The notes beneath the pieces are model-generated. The model was not told where the DNA came from. It worked only from the letters and a program-made list of their open reading frames with translations, and made no database searches. DNA of 42,043 bases, from the NCBI GenBank assembly GCA_001917535.1, contig MNEF01000022.1:1-42043 (forward strand), in the 5' to 3' direction. Positions 8,653 through 17,900 of the stretch are shown here, one piece after another. The position numbers and the translations under genes are program-made. Position 1 is the first letter of the stretch; each line of letters starts with the position of its first letter. The DNA is from Candidatus Rokubacteria bacterium 13_1_40CM_69_27 (GTDB lineage Bacteria; Methylomirabilota; Methylomirabilia; Rokubacteriales; CSP1-6).

Positions 8653-9110
8653 TCCGCGTCTGGCGTATCTGCAAGCCTCACCGCGCCGCCTTCGATGGCG
8701 AGGGTGCGAGACTTTACGGTGGCCGGTGGAACCGTCCGGGCACGCCGGTCGTCTACACCTCCGCGACCCTCGCCCTCGCCGCCCTCGAATTCCTCGTCCA
8801 TCTCGAGCCGCCAGTAGCGCCCGAAGCGCTCGTGGCGATTCCCGCCGACATTCCGGAATCACTGGAGGTATCGCACATTCGACGGCAACAGCTTCCGGCG
8901 AACTGGAGGCGCTATCCGGCGCCGGAGGGGCTCCCTGATTTCGGCACGCGATGGGCTCGTGCTCAACGGACGGCCGTGCTGGCCGTCCCGTCGGTCGTCA
9001 TCCCCGAGGAGCTCAACTACCTGCTCGACCCTCGCCACCCGGCCTTCAAAAACATCCGCATCGGACAGCCGCAGCCGTTCAGCCTCGACCCTCGGCTGTG
9101 GCAGCGCTAG
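8649..9110 (+). CDS. RES-domain toxin, likely initiated at CTG
   Basis: The coding frame is open from 8586 but contains no ATG, GTG or TTG before residue 60. The RES fold nevertheless begins at LIRVWRI, encoded from CTG at 8649, overlapping the antitoxin TGA as CTGA. With that start the product is 153 residues, normal for RES. The domain shows LYGGRWNRPGTPVVYTSA and the following ALAALEF. Arg26, Tyr36 and Glu47 have the spacing of the conserved RES Arg/Tyr/Glu. RES toxins deplete NAD+ (hydrolysis or phosphorolysis), stopping growth unless bound by the Xre/DUF2384 partner. Starting at the first ATG (8832) would delete all these residues, so CTG initiation or a mutated start codon are the alternatives. 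Confidence 0.85.
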   Translation: MIRVWRICKPHRAAFDGEGARLYGGRWNRPGTPVVYTSATLALAALEFLVHLEPPVAPEALVAIPADIPESLEVSHIRRQQLPANWRRYPAPEGLPDFGTRWARAQRTAVLAVPSVVIPEELNYLLDPRHPAFKNIRIGQPQPFSLDPRLWQR

Positions 9111-9130
9111 CGTCCCACCCTTCCCCGCCG

Positions 9131-9835
9131 TCAGCCCTGCCGATGCCGCCGGGCGAGCCCTTCGGCGTAGGCCTCCAGCAAGCGGTGCATCTCGCGCATT
9201 GCACTCTCGGCGGCCTCCCGGTCGGCCGGGGTCCGGAGATGCTCGAGGATCGTCTTCTTCGTCTCACCGGACTCTTCCAGCTCGACCGCCTCGTGGACCG
9301 CGTAGTTCAGGCCGCCCCACTCGGGCCGGCAACCGTAATGCTGCACGAGCGCGCGGCCGACCGTGCGCGAGATCTCGACGACCTCCTCCTCGATGAACGC
9401 GGTCGCGCACAGCGCCGCGCTCCAGGGGATCTCCTGGGCCAGGCGCCGGAAAAACTCGAGGATCGCCGCCATCTCGGGCACGGGGGCGAGGCGGTCGTAC
9501 ACGTCGCGCCCGTACCCCAGGTCGTCGCCGATGCGCCGAAAGAGCTCGTCGTGATCGGGCGTGCCGCCCACCTGCCCGCGGAAGTACCCCAGATCCTCGA
9601 CCAGGAGGTGCCGGGCACAATCCTTCCGGACCTCGAGATCGTCGCAGCGGGCATGAATGCCGCTGAAGATCCGCGGAAACCAGGCGACGAGCAGGTAGTG
9701 CTGTCCGATGTGGCCCCAGACCTGCTCACGCGTCAGCGAGCCGTCCGCGAAGCGCTTGAAGTACTCGGAGCGCCGGAACGGGCTCCGCACGTGCAGCTCG
9801 GTGGTGACAGCGTCATACCAGCCCTCGCCCGTCAT
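9131..9835 (-). CDS. TenA/PqqC-like (haem-oxygenase-fold) protein
   Basis: The ATG at 9835 has AGGAGG 7-8 bp upstream, so I prefer it to one 17 codons earlier. The 234-residue all-helical protein shows REQVWGHIGQHYLLVAWFPR, ARHLLVEDLGYFRGQ, GTPDHDELFRRIGDDLGYG and AALCATAFIEEEVVEISRTV. This is the pattern of the TenA/THI-4/PqqC superfamily and its iron-containing redox (HDO-type) members, with His and Glu/Asp at helix positions used for metal. Possible roles are thiamine salvage, cofactor ring oxidation or oxidative C-C cleavage; the sequence alone does not decide. It is divergently placed from the peptide ABC cluster at 9985 and is not obviously in an operon. Confidence 0.75.
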   Translation of the reverse strand: MTGEGWYDAVTTELHVRSPFRRSEYFKRFADGSLTREQVWGHIGQHYLLVAWFPRIFSGIHARCDDLEVRKDCARHLLVEDLGYFRGQVGGTPDHDELFRRIGDDLGYGRDVYDRLAPVPEMAAILEFFRRLAQEIPWSAALCATAFIEEEVVEISRTVGRALVQHYGCRPEWGGLNYAVHEAVELEESGETKKTILEHLRTPADREAAESAMREMHRLLEAYAEGLARRHRQG

Positions 9836-9869
9836 GCCTCGTCCTCCTGAACTCTGGCCCACCTCTCCA

Positions 9870-9899
9870 TTGCGCCGGCCCTCCACGCTGACCTAATAT
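9870..9899 (+). promoter_or_regulatory. Possible promoter of the second peptide ABC cluster
   Basis: TTGCGC (9870-9875) and TAATAT (9894-9899) are separated by 18 bp and lie about 85 bp before the binding-protein start at 9985. Each hexamer matches four of six consensus bases. The A/T-rich box stands out in very GC-rich sequence. The region to 9984 also holds several GCCGGCG repeats able to fold. Confidence 0.4.
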
Positions 9900-9984
9900 C
9901 ACGCCGGCGTCGCCGGCGACACCCGCATCGCGGGGGGGCTCCACCGCCGGCGCGCGGCAACAATCGCTTGATGGGGGTGCCGAT

Positions 9985-11586
9985 ATGATATTCGCCCGAC
10001 TGGCCCGAGCGTCCCTGCTGATCGCGGTCGCGGGGCTCCTCCTCCTGCCCGGCGCCGCCTCGGCCCAGAAGCACGGCGGCACCCTCGTCATGCTGGTCCA
10101 GCCCGAGCCGCCCACGCTGGCCGCCTACCTCTCGACCTCCGGCCCGATCGGCCAGGTGGCGACGAAAGTCTACGAGGGACTGCTGGAGTACGACTTCAAC
10201 CTCAAGCCCATCCCCGGCCTGGCGGAGTCCTGGAAGGTCAGCGCCGACGGCAAGACCATCACCTTCAAGCTCCAGAAGGGGGTCCGCTTCCACGACGGCA
10301 AGCCCCTCACCAGCTCGGATGTGAAGTTCAGCGTGCTGGAGGTGCTCCGGAAGGTCCACCCGCGCGGGGCCATCACCTTCCGCGACGTCAGCGACATCGA
10401 CACGCCCGACGAGCACACCGTGATCTTCAAGCTCCAGAATCCGGCGCCCTACCTCATGATGGCGCTCTCGGGCTACGAGTCGCCGATCGTCCCCAAGCAC
10501 CTCTTCGAGGGCACCGACGTCAAGACCAGCAAGTACGCCAACGCCCCTGTCGGCACCGGGCCCTTCAAGTTCGTGGAGTGGCAGCGCGGGCAGTATATGC
10601 GCTTCGACCGGAACCCCGACTACTGGCGGAAGGGGCGGCCCTACCTGGACCGGATCGTCGCCCGCTTCGTGGCCGACTCGGCGACGCGCACGGCCGCCAT
10701 CGAGAAGGGCGAGGCCCACATCGGCGGCTTCGGCGCCATCCCCTACAGCGACGTGCGGACGCTGGAAAAGCTGCCCCACATCGCCGCCACCACGCGCGGC
10801 TACGAGATGTCCTCGCCCATCGTCGAGCTCGACTTCAACACCACGTGGGCGCCCTTCGACAACCTGAAGGTCCGCCAGGCCGTCTCCTACGCGATCAACC
10901 GCAAGTTCGTCATCGACAACGTCTGGTTCGGCTTCGGCAAGCCGGCCACCGGGCCGATCAGCTCGAACTTCGCCGTCACCGGGCTCTACACCCCCGAGGT
11001 GAAGAGCTACCACGTGCCCACCGGGATCGAGATGGCCAACAAGCTCCTGGAGGAGGCCGGCTTCAAGCGCGGCCCCGGCGGCGTCCGCTTCGAGATCGTC
11101 CACGACCTCACGCCCTACGGCGAGGAGTGGCAGCGCTTCGGCGAATATGTCCAGCAGGTGCTGGCCGAGATCGGCATCAAGGCCACGCTCCGCTACGAGG
11201 ACGTGCCCACCTGGCTGCGCCGCCTCTACACCGACTACGACTTCCAGCTCACCAACAACTGGATCCAGGGGCTGGCCGACCCGGTCATCGGCGTCCACCG
11301 TCTCTACCACTCGAACCAGATCCGGCAGGGCACGGTCTTCGTGAACCTGACCCGCTGGTCGTCGCCGCGGACCGACCAGCTCATGGACCAGGCGACGGTC
11401 GAGCAGAACCCCAAGAAGCGCGCCGCGCTCTACAAGGAGTTCCAGCAGCTCGTCGTGGAGGCGGCGCCGATCGTGTGGGTGCACGAGCTCCACTTCGTCA
11501 CCGTGTACAACAAGCAGTTCAAGGACCTCATTGTCAGTCCACTCGGCATCTACACCACGTTCGATCGGGCGTACCTCGACAAGTAG
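9985..11586 (+). CDS. Dipeptide-type ABC substrate-binding protein
   Basis: A 533-residue SBP family 5 protein with a signal peptide cut near GAASAQ. Landmarks are LQKGVRFHDGKPLTSSDVKF (about residue 90), the ligand-lid motif VGTGPFKFVEW (about 190), RNPDYWRKGRPYLDRIV, and VRQAVSYAINRKFVIDNVWF (about 300). It is the first gene of a binding protein-permease-permease cluster, with a GGGGG-type Shine-Dalgarno upstream of the ATG. It delivers a peptide or similar compound to the DppB/DppC pair at 11782-13612. Its own ATPases are not encoded nearby. Ligand unknown. Confidence 0.92.
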   Translation: MIFARLARASLLIAVAGLLLLPGAASAQKHGGTLVMLVQPEPPTLAAYLSTSGPIGQVATKVYEGLLEYDFNLKPIPGLAESWKVSADGKTITFKLQKGVRFHDGKPLTSSDVKFSVLEVLRKVHPRGAITFRDVSDIDTPDEHTVIFKLQNPAPYLMMALSGYESPIVPKHLFEGTDVKTSKYANAPVGTGPFKFVEWQRGQYMRFDRNPDYWRKGRPYLDRIVARFVADSATRTAAIEKGEAHIGGFGAIPYSDVRTLEKLPHIAATTRGYEMSSPIVELDFNTTWAPFDNLKVRQAVSYAINRKFVIDNVWFGFGKPATGPISSNFAVTGLYTPEVKSYHVPTGIEMANKLLEEAGFKRGPGGVRFEIVHDLTPYGEEWQRFGEYVQQVLAEIGIKATLRYEDVPTWLRRLYTDYDFQLTNNWIQGLADPVIGVHRLYHSNQIRQGTVFVNLTRWSSPRTDQLMDQATVEQNPKKRAALYKEFQQLVVEAAPIVWVHELHFVTVYNKQFKDLIVSPLGIYTTFDRAYLDK

Positions 11587-11628
11587 GAGCGACACGCCGA
11601 GCATGACCGGCGCCCCGGGCGGGGGTCC

Positions 11629-11771
11629 GCGGCGCGGGGAGGGCAGGGGGTGGCGAGACCCGTTCCCGCCGCCCGGACACGCGCTCCCGCCCGCGAGGTG
11701 GAGCCCAGCCGCGACCCGACGAATGGCCGCCGGGCTCGTGGTCGAGCCACCCCCTGCCCTCCCCGCGCCGC
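11629..11771. repeat. Perfect 26-bp inverted repeat between binding protein and permease
   Basis: The arm 11629-11654 is exactly the reverse complement of 11746-11771, and C11628-G11772 extends the pairing to 27 bp. The arms are G-rich/C-rich, around a 91-base loop that itself holds GC-rich segments. It occupies most of the gap between the binding-protein stop (11586) and the DppB start (11782). In RNA it would form a very stable stem, expected to stall 3' exonucleases and to lower permease expression relative to the binding protein. No transposase is present between or beside the arms. Confidence 0.85.
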
Positions 11772-11781
11772 GCACCGGCGC

Positions 11782-12768
11782 ATGAGCGCAGGGCGCGGCC
11801 GCGCGAGCTACCTCCTGCGGCGCCTGCTGCAGGCGGTGCCGGTCCTGCTCACGATCGTTGTCCTGAACTTCCTCATGCTCCACCTGGCGCCCGGAGACGC
11901 CGCCGACGTGCTGGCCGGCGAGGCCGGCTCCGCCTCGCCGGAGTACATGGCCCAGCTCCGCGCCCGCTTCGGCCTCGACCGCGCGCTCGGCGCCCAGCTC
12001 GTCCTCTACGTGACGAACGTCCTCACGCTGAACCTGGGCTTCTCCTTCCGCCACAGCATGCCGGTGCTCGACCTCATCCTGGTGCGGCTCGGGCCAACGC
12101 TCCTCTTGATGGGAGTCGCCCTCCTCCTCTCGGTGAGTGCCGGGATCCTGCTGGGCCTCTTAGCGGCCGTGCGCGTGCACAGCTGGCGCGACACGCTCAT
12201 CTCGATCCTGGCCCTCATCTCCTACGCCACGCCGCTCTTCTGGATCGGCCTCATGCTGATCGTGGTCTTCTCGCTGCGGCTCGGCTGGTTCCCCACCAGC
12301 GGGATGGAGACGGTGGCCGCGTTCTACGAGGGCTGGCGGCGCGCCCTCGACATCGCGCACCACCTGGTGCTGCCGGCGCTCACGCTCTCGCTCTTCTACA
12401 TGGCGCTCTACACGCGGCTCATGCGGGCGGCGATCCTGGAGCAGGCGGGGATGGATTACGTGGCCACGGCGCGGGCCAAGGGGCTCAGCGAGCGGCGGAT
12501 CGTCCTGGCCCACGTGCTGCGCAACGCGATCCTGCCGGTGGTCACCATGGCCGGCGTGCAGGTGGGAAGCCTCCTGGGCGGCTCGATCGTGGTGGAGTCG
12601 GTCTTCGCCTGGCCGGGGCTGGGGCTGCTGGCGTTCCAGTCACTCTTCGCCCGCGACCTCAATCTCTTGATGGGGATCTTCCTCCTCTCGACCTGCCTGG
12701 TGATCGCCGTCAACCTCGCCGTCGACTTCGCCTACACGCTCCTCGATCCGCGGATTCACCTGGGATGA
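11782..12768 (+). CDS. Dipeptide-type ABC permease, DppB family
   Basis: The frame is open from 11650, but that part is the inverted-repeat spacer. The ATG at 11782 gives the normal DppB beginning, SYLLRRLLQAVPVLLTIVVL, and a 328-residue product. Further features are APGDAADVLAGEAGS in the first periplasmic segment, six predicted TMs and the EAA loop MDYVATARAKGLSERRIVLA followed by HVLRNAILPVVTMAG. The C-terminus is TLLDPRIHLG. The Shine-Dalgarno is poor, so translation may depend on the RNA structure just upstream. It forms the channel with the DppC-type protein 16 bp downstream. Confidence 0.9.
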   Translation: MSAGRGRASYLLRRLLQAVPVLLTIVVLNFLMLHLAPGDAADVLAGEAGSASPEYMAQLRARFGLDRALGAQLVLYVTNVLTLNLGFSFRHSMPVLDLILVRLGPTLLLMGVALLLSVSAGILLGLLAAVRVHSWRDTLISILALISYATPLFWIGLMLIVVFSLRLGWFPTSGMETVAAFYEGWRRALDIAHHLVLPALTLSLFYMALYTRLMRAAILEQAGMDYVATARAKGLSERRIVLAHVLRNAILPVVTMAGVQVGSLLGGSIVVESVFAWPGLGLLAFQSLFARDLNLLMGIFLLSTCLVIAVNLAVDFAYTLLDPRIHLG

Positions 12769-12784
12769 GAGCGGGGGCGCGGCG

Positions 12785-13612
12785 ATGAAGGCCTTCTGGC
12801 GCCGCTTCGCGCGGAGCCGCGCGGCCATCTTGGGGACGGCGATCCTGGCGCTGGTCGTCCTGGTGGCGGCGGCGGCGCCGGTCGTCTTCCCGGGAAGCCC
12901 CTTCCGCCAGGTCGACCGGCCGTTCCTCCAGCCCTTCGGCGAGCGCCTCTTCGGCACCGACCAGCTCGGGCGCGACGTGGCGGCGGGCCTCGCGCACGGC
13001 GCCCGCACGTCGCTGATGATCGGCGTGCTGGCCACCGCCGTCGCCGTCCTTCTCGGCACGCTGATCGGCGGCTGCGCCGGCTACTACGGGGGCGCGGTCG
13101 ACGACGTCCTCATGCGGGCGACGGAGTTCTTCCAGACCATCCCCACGTTCCTCTTCGCGATCCTGCTGGTGGCGATCATCACGCCCTCGATCAGGAGCAT
13201 CGTCGTCGCCATCGCGGTGGTGAGCTGGCCGCCGGTGGCCCGCCTCGTCCGCGGCGAGTTCCTCAGCATGCGCAGCCGCGAGTTCGTGCAGGCCTGCCTG
13301 GGCCTGGGCATGAGCGACGCGCGGGTGATCTTCCGCCACATCCTGCCCAACTGCCTTTCGCCCATCGTGGTCACCGGCTCGCTCATCGTCGCTACCGCGA
13401 TCCTGATCGAGTCCGCGCTCTCCTTCCTGGGGTTGGGCGACCCGAACACGATGAGCTGGGGCTTCATGATCGGCGCCGGGCGGACGTTTCTCCGGAGCGC
13501 CTGGTGGCTCTGCACGATCCCCGGCGTCGCCATCCTCCTGACGGTGCTCGCGATTAACCTCTTGGGTGAAGGCCTCAACGACGCGCTGAACCCGCGCCTC
13601 GGAAACCGCTGA
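12785..13612 (+). CDS. Dipeptide-type ABC permease, DppC family
   Basis: A 275-residue permease, slightly short at the N-terminus but otherwise typical. It has one TM (ILGTAILALVVLVAAAAPVV), then the OppC motif LFGTDQLGRDVAAGLAHGAR, five further TMs, and the EAA loop REFVQACLGLGMSDARVIFR. It ends NDALNPRLGNR. It starts 16 bp after dppB and is the last gene of this cluster. No DppD or DppF ATPase follows; the next gene is an unrelated small ORF. Confidence 0.92.
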   Translation: MKAFWRRFARSRAAILGTAILALVVLVAAAAPVVFPGSPFRQVDRPFLQPFGERLFGTDQLGRDVAAGLAHGARTSLMIGVLATAVAVLLGTLIGGCAGYYGGAVDDVLMRATEFFQTIPTFLFAILLVAIITPSIRSIVVAIAVVSWPPVARLVRGEFLSMRSREFVQACLGLGMSDARVIFRHILPNCLSPIVVTGSLIVATAILIESALSFLGLGDPNTMSWGFMIGAGRTFLRSAWWLCTIPGVAILLTVLAINLLGEGLNDALNPRLGNR

Positions 13613-13751
13613 CCCGGCTGCGAGCCACGCAGCCGAGAGCCGAGATGGCATCGAATGCTGGGCCTTTCTGGCACGCGCATGGGGCGCTTGTCAGGCAACC
13701 GCTTGAATTGCCATCAATCTGCCGCCGAAGGGTTAGGCATCGAATATGCGA

Positions 13752-13771
13752 CTCCCCCATTCGAGGGGGAG
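13752..13771 (+). promoter_or_regulatory. Hairpin burying the Shine-Dalgarno of a small ORF
   Basis: CTCCCCC (13752-13758) pairs perfectly with GGGGGAG (13765-13771) around an ATTCGA loop. The right arm is the purine-rich ribosome binding site 9 bp before the ATG at 13781. Closing the stem would block translation, so this may be an on/off translational switch. No ligand-binding domain is recognisable upstream. Confidence 0.5.
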
Positions 13772-13780
13772 GTTTCGTTA

Positions 13781-13993
13781 ATGCCTACCATGCCTACCTT
13801 CAGACGGATCAAGATCCAGGCGACTGTCGAGACGCAGGCGATGCTTCTAGCCGACGACAAGATCGACGGAGCCCTGGGCGAGCTTCGGGACAAGCTGAAG
13901 CAGCTCGACCTCGCGATCCTGTCCGTGGAGTCTACCGAGCCCCCGCCCATCCAACCGCCGGAGACGTCGAACGACGACCCGTGGCTTATTTGA
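13781..13993 (+). CDS. Hypothetical 70-residue protein
   Basis: I do not recognise this protein. The ATG at 13781 follows GGGGGAGG at a proper distance; a second in-frame ATG is three codons on. The product has a short basic strand (FRRIKIQATVETQ), an amphipathic helix rich in Asp, Lys and Leu (KIDGALGELRDKLKQLDLAI) and a Pro-rich tail. There is no signal peptide or TM. Codon usage and the well-formed ribosome binding site favour a real gene. It stands alone between the peptide ABC cluster and the convergent dehydrogenase gene, whose stop is 22 bp away. Confidence 0.5.
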   Translation: MPTMPTFRRIKIQATVETQAMLLADDKIDGALGELRDKLKQLDLAILSVESTEPPPIQPPETSNDDPWLI

Positions 13994-14014
13994 GGGCAGC
14001 CGGTGGCGTGACCG

Positions 14015-14908
14015 CTAGGTGCGCACCCGGACGCCGGCCCGCTCCTCCTGAATCATGAAGGGCGCCGAGAAGTCCTTGTCGCCCCAGCCACGGGCCAGGG
14101 CCTCCACGAGGGTTTGCTCGGCCAGCGCCGCCATCTCCATCGGCACGTTGCACTCCCGCGCGAGCTCGGTCGCGAGCCCCAGGTCCTTGCGGGCCAGGCG
14201 CAGCGCGAAGCGGACGGTATCGAAGTCGCCCTTGAACACGATCTCGGGAAGCACCTGCGTGAGCAGTAGCCCCTGACCGAACGACCCGCCCTTGACGGCG
14301 GCCAGCAGCGCCTCCGGACGCACCCCGGCCTTGACACCCAGGGTGAAGGCTTCGGCGACCACCTGCCGCGTGCAGATCCCGATCATGTTGTGCACGAGCT
14401 TGGCGATCGTCCCGCTGCCGATGTCGCCCATCAGGCCGACCTTGTCGCCGATCGCCTCCAGGGCGGGCTTGATCTGCCGGAACAGCTTCTCGTCGCCGCC
14501 GACCATCACCTGCAGCTTGCCGCTCCGGGCGCCCCAGACGCCGCCGCTCACCGGTGCATCGAGCACGTGAACGCCCTTGGCCTCGAAGAGGGCATGAATG
14601 CGGCGGATGACGCTCGGCGAGCCGGTGGAGAGATCGGCGTAGATCGCTCCGGGGGCGGCGCCGTGGATGATGCCGTTCTCGCCGAGCGCGACGGCTTCCA
14701 CTTCCGGGGGCCCCGGGAGCGACGTCAGGATCAGCTCGCCGCCCGGCGCGGCCGCCCGCGGGCTGTCGGCCCAGGTGGCGCCGCGCTCCAGGTGAGGCGC
14801 CGCCGTCTCCTTGCGGACGTCGTGAACGACGAGGCTGTGGCCGGCCTTCATCAAGTTCAGGGCCATTGGCCCACCCATGTTTCCCAGCCCGATGAATGCA
14901 ATGCGCAT
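14015..14908 (-). CDS. 3-hydroxyisobutyrate dehydrogenase-family NAD(P)-dependent oxidoreductase
   Basis: A 297-residue beta-hydroxyacid dehydrogenase that oxidises or reduces a small beta-hydroxy acid such as 3-hydroxyisobutyrate or tartronate semialdehyde. The N-terminal Rossmann motif is IAFIGLGNMGGPMALNLMKA. The substrate signature DAPVSGGVWGARSGKLQVMV lies near residue 120. The catalytic-lysine helix GTIAKLVHNMIG has Lys at about 170, with His in place of the first Asn of the usual KxxNN motif. The C-terminal helical domain is complete. A GGAGG lies before the ATG. It is 31 bp downstream of the patatin gene and closes the five-gene operon, suggesting metabolism of an acid released or imported by its neighbours. 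Confidence 0.88.
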   Translation of the reverse strand: MRIAFIGLGNMGGPMALNLMKAGHSLVVHDVRKETAAPHLERGATWADSPRAAAPGGELILTSLPGPPEVEAVALGENGIIHGAAPGAIYADLSTGSPSVIRRIHALFEAKGVHVLDAPVSGGVWGARSGKLQVMVGGDEKLFRQIKPALEAIGDKVGLMGDIGSGTIAKLVHNMIGICTRQVVAEAFTLGVKAGVRPEALLAAVKGGSFGQGLLLTQVLPEIVFKGDFDTVRFALRLARKDLGLATELARECNVPMEMAALAEQTLVEALARGWGDKDFSAPFMIQEERAGVRVRT

Positions 14909-14939
14909 GTTCGCCTCCGCTCTGGTGATCCTGCTCGCC

Positions 14940-17900
14940 TCAGGAGATTCCCGCGCCCGCCCGCATCCCCTCGAACAGCGCCCTCACGTCCTCGGCCGCC
15001 AGGCGCTGCTCATCGCCGAGACGACCGTCGCGCTGGAGGGCGGCCCGCGCCGGGGCGAACGCCTGCTCGGCGCAGAACTGGCCGAGCTTCCGGTAGCTCT
15101 CGAACTGCGCCTCGTCGAACCACTGATCGGCGGTCGACTGCTGGGGGAACACTGGGTGCTGCAGACCGTACTGGCGCACGTCGGCAGGCTCGTCGGCGAC
15201 CAGCGCGGGCTTGAACCAGACGATGCTCCCGGTGAGATCGCTCCCCGGCGGCCAGCCGAGCTGGCTCGCGTGGGCCTCGGAGTAGGTCACCGTCCCCACC
15301 ACGGAATGCCGGGGCGCGGGCCGCCCATCGGGCTGGAACCCGGAGACATCGAGGTCGATCTCAGCCTCGAAGTCGATCCGGCACCGTCGGATGGCGTCGC
15401 CGAGATCCTCGAAGTCGGGCTGGGGATCGGCGCCGTTGTCCACCAGGACGATGAAGCGGCACCCACGCTCGACGAGCGAGTAGAGCCCGGTGTTGTCGAA
15501 GTGCCCGCCGTCGGTCAGATAGCAGTAGCTCGAGAGGTCGGTGGTCTGCGAGAGCGACTCGCGTAGCACGTAGTAGGGCCACACGCGCGCTTGCGGCAGC
15601 CGCCAGTGATGACGATGCGGCGCCGGCGCCCAGAAGCCCAGGCGCACGTTGAGCAGCGTCAGCAGCATGGCCAGCGCCGCCGAGGGCGTCCGCGCTCCCA
15701 TCTCGGGGCTCACCGCGGCGCCCGAGGCGGCGATGGCGGCGCCGAGAGTCAGCTCGCCCGCCATGTACTCCTCCGTCTCCCGGTAACCGGTCCGCACCGA
15801 GCCGCAGTAGAGCTTGGAGAGGACGAAGGAGGCGGCGTGGCGCTGGGCGGCGCTCAGATCGCGGCCGCCTACCAGGTTGAGGGTGGTGTTCACCAGGTGG
15901 TAGGGGCCGCCGTGCGCGCAGTTCTCCAGCGCGCGGAGCGCGATGTCGTCGCCCTCGACCGCGTCGGTGATCTCCGTCCGCTCGATGTTGCGCTTCCAGT
16001 TCGACGCCCCGAGATAGCCGCGCACCAGCCGCGCCCGGTAGAAGGTGTGGAGCGACAGCGCATTGGGATCGGCCATCCAGCCGAGCGCGACCACCCACGA
16101 CCCTATGAGCGTCAGCAGCCCCACGGCCGCGTACAAGGCGGTCCACTGCAGGCGGCGGTCGTCGTCGACGGGCGGCAGGTCCGCCAGCCGGAACGCGATG
16201 AGGAACAGCGCCGCCAGGGACGCCCCGCCGAACCGCGCCAGCGAGAGGACCCGCCCGTTTTCGCTGCGCTGCCACTGGCCGGTGGCCACGAGGACGACGG
16301 CGGCGGCGAGAAATTCGAGAAGGAACGCCAGCGCGAACCCGTGGGTGCCGATGGCCGACGTGAAGAACGGCGCGTCGGTGGCGAAGGCAAGGGCGTGGCC
16401 GGCCGTGACCAGCGCGATGCCGGCGAGGGCCGCGCACAGGCCCGGCAGGACCCACTTCCGCCATCCCTCTCCCGTGGCCGCCTCGTAGGCCGCGAAGACC
16501 AGGCACAGGCCGACGCCCACCATGGCCTCGAACGTCAGCACCGTGAGATCCACGTCGGGATCGACGAGGACGCCGGCCAGCGCCGTGTGCGTGAGACAGG
16601 CGGCCGCCGCGCCCAGCAGGAGAAGCACCAGCGACGGCGTGAGGGCGAAGACGATCCGGCTCGGGAGCGCGGCGCCGGTCCGCCCCTTCGCCTCGCCGCC
16701 GCCGGTGGGCGCGAGCTTGAGCGCCGTGAAGATCGTGCCGGCGATGGTGCTGGCCACGGTGAGCGCGGCGCCCAGGCTCTTGAGGTTCAGCGTGGACAAG
16801 GCCTGGACGACGCCCGCCGCCGCCTCGTGGGCGAAGCCCGCGAAGACGAGCACGGCGGTGGCCGCGACCCACGTCGTGAGCAGCCAGCCGTGCCAGCGCG
16901 TGGCCTGCGTGCTCTGGATCTGCTTTCGTCGCGCCGTTTCGGAGGGGGCCAGGTTGGAGCGGGGAAGCCGCACCACCCGCCACCAGATCAAAGCGGCGGC
17001 GACCGCGGTGAGGAGGGCGAGGCAGAGGTCGGCGGCAGAGATCGGGGACGATTCGCCCAGGCCCCTCAGGCATTCCGTGAGGCCGCCGCACCCGTCGCGC
17101 TGGGGAAGCGCGATGACCATGGCGCCCACGATCATCAGCGCGAGGGCGGCCAGCGAGAGGTCGTGCGTCAGCGGCGAGCCGGCGTTGTTGAACCGCATCC
17201 AGAGCACGGTCACGACGACCAGCAAGACGAGCACCGCCCCGACGACCCGGGCCGCCGTCCAGGCGCGGCCGAGGATCACGCTCCAGTCGGCGGCGCCGCC
17301 GGTGCCGGGCGGCGTGACGAAATCACGGACGACGCCGATATCGAAGGGCTGAGCCACGAAATAGAGCTGACCGAGAAGGACGACGCCCAGGAGCACGGGG
17401 ATGAGGACGAACCAGGTCAGGACGAGGTTGCGGCTCACCGTGGCGACGGCGCGCCAGGTGTCCGCGCTGAGCAGACCCTTGCGCGGGGTGAGGTAGTTCG
17501 AGAACAGGCGCAGGTGATGGATGGGATCGGCGCCGGCCGCCAGCGCGCCCTCGGGCATCGCGTCGTTCAGATAGTCCGGGGACCGCTTGGGCTCGATCGC
17601 CTCCCGGTCGGGAAAGAGCAGGGGCGGGAACGGCTCGGGCAGCTCCTTCGGGTACCGCAGGCGCAGGAGCCGGACGTTCCGGTGGCGCAGCTCGCTGCGG
17701 GAGAGACGGCCGGCCTGGGCCTGGAGCTCCTCGGCCTCGCTGAGCCCGGCGAAGGGGGCGCGCTCCCAGAGATTCCGTCGCTCGGCCAAGGTGTTGAGCT
17801 CGCGGACGAGCATGTCTCTGAGATTCACCTCACTCAACACCGCCCGCGAGATCAACCGGTCGTTCACGAGCGTGGGGGCCAGCCTCAGCGGGTCCGCGAT

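Noticed and set aside
8832..9110. RES toxin starting at the first ATG
   Set aside because: This would remove the conserved N-terminal half of the domain, which is clearly encoded upstream in the same frame.
11629..11771. Inverted repeat as an insertion sequence
   Set aside because: The interval between the arms is only 91 bases with no transposase, and no target duplication is visible.
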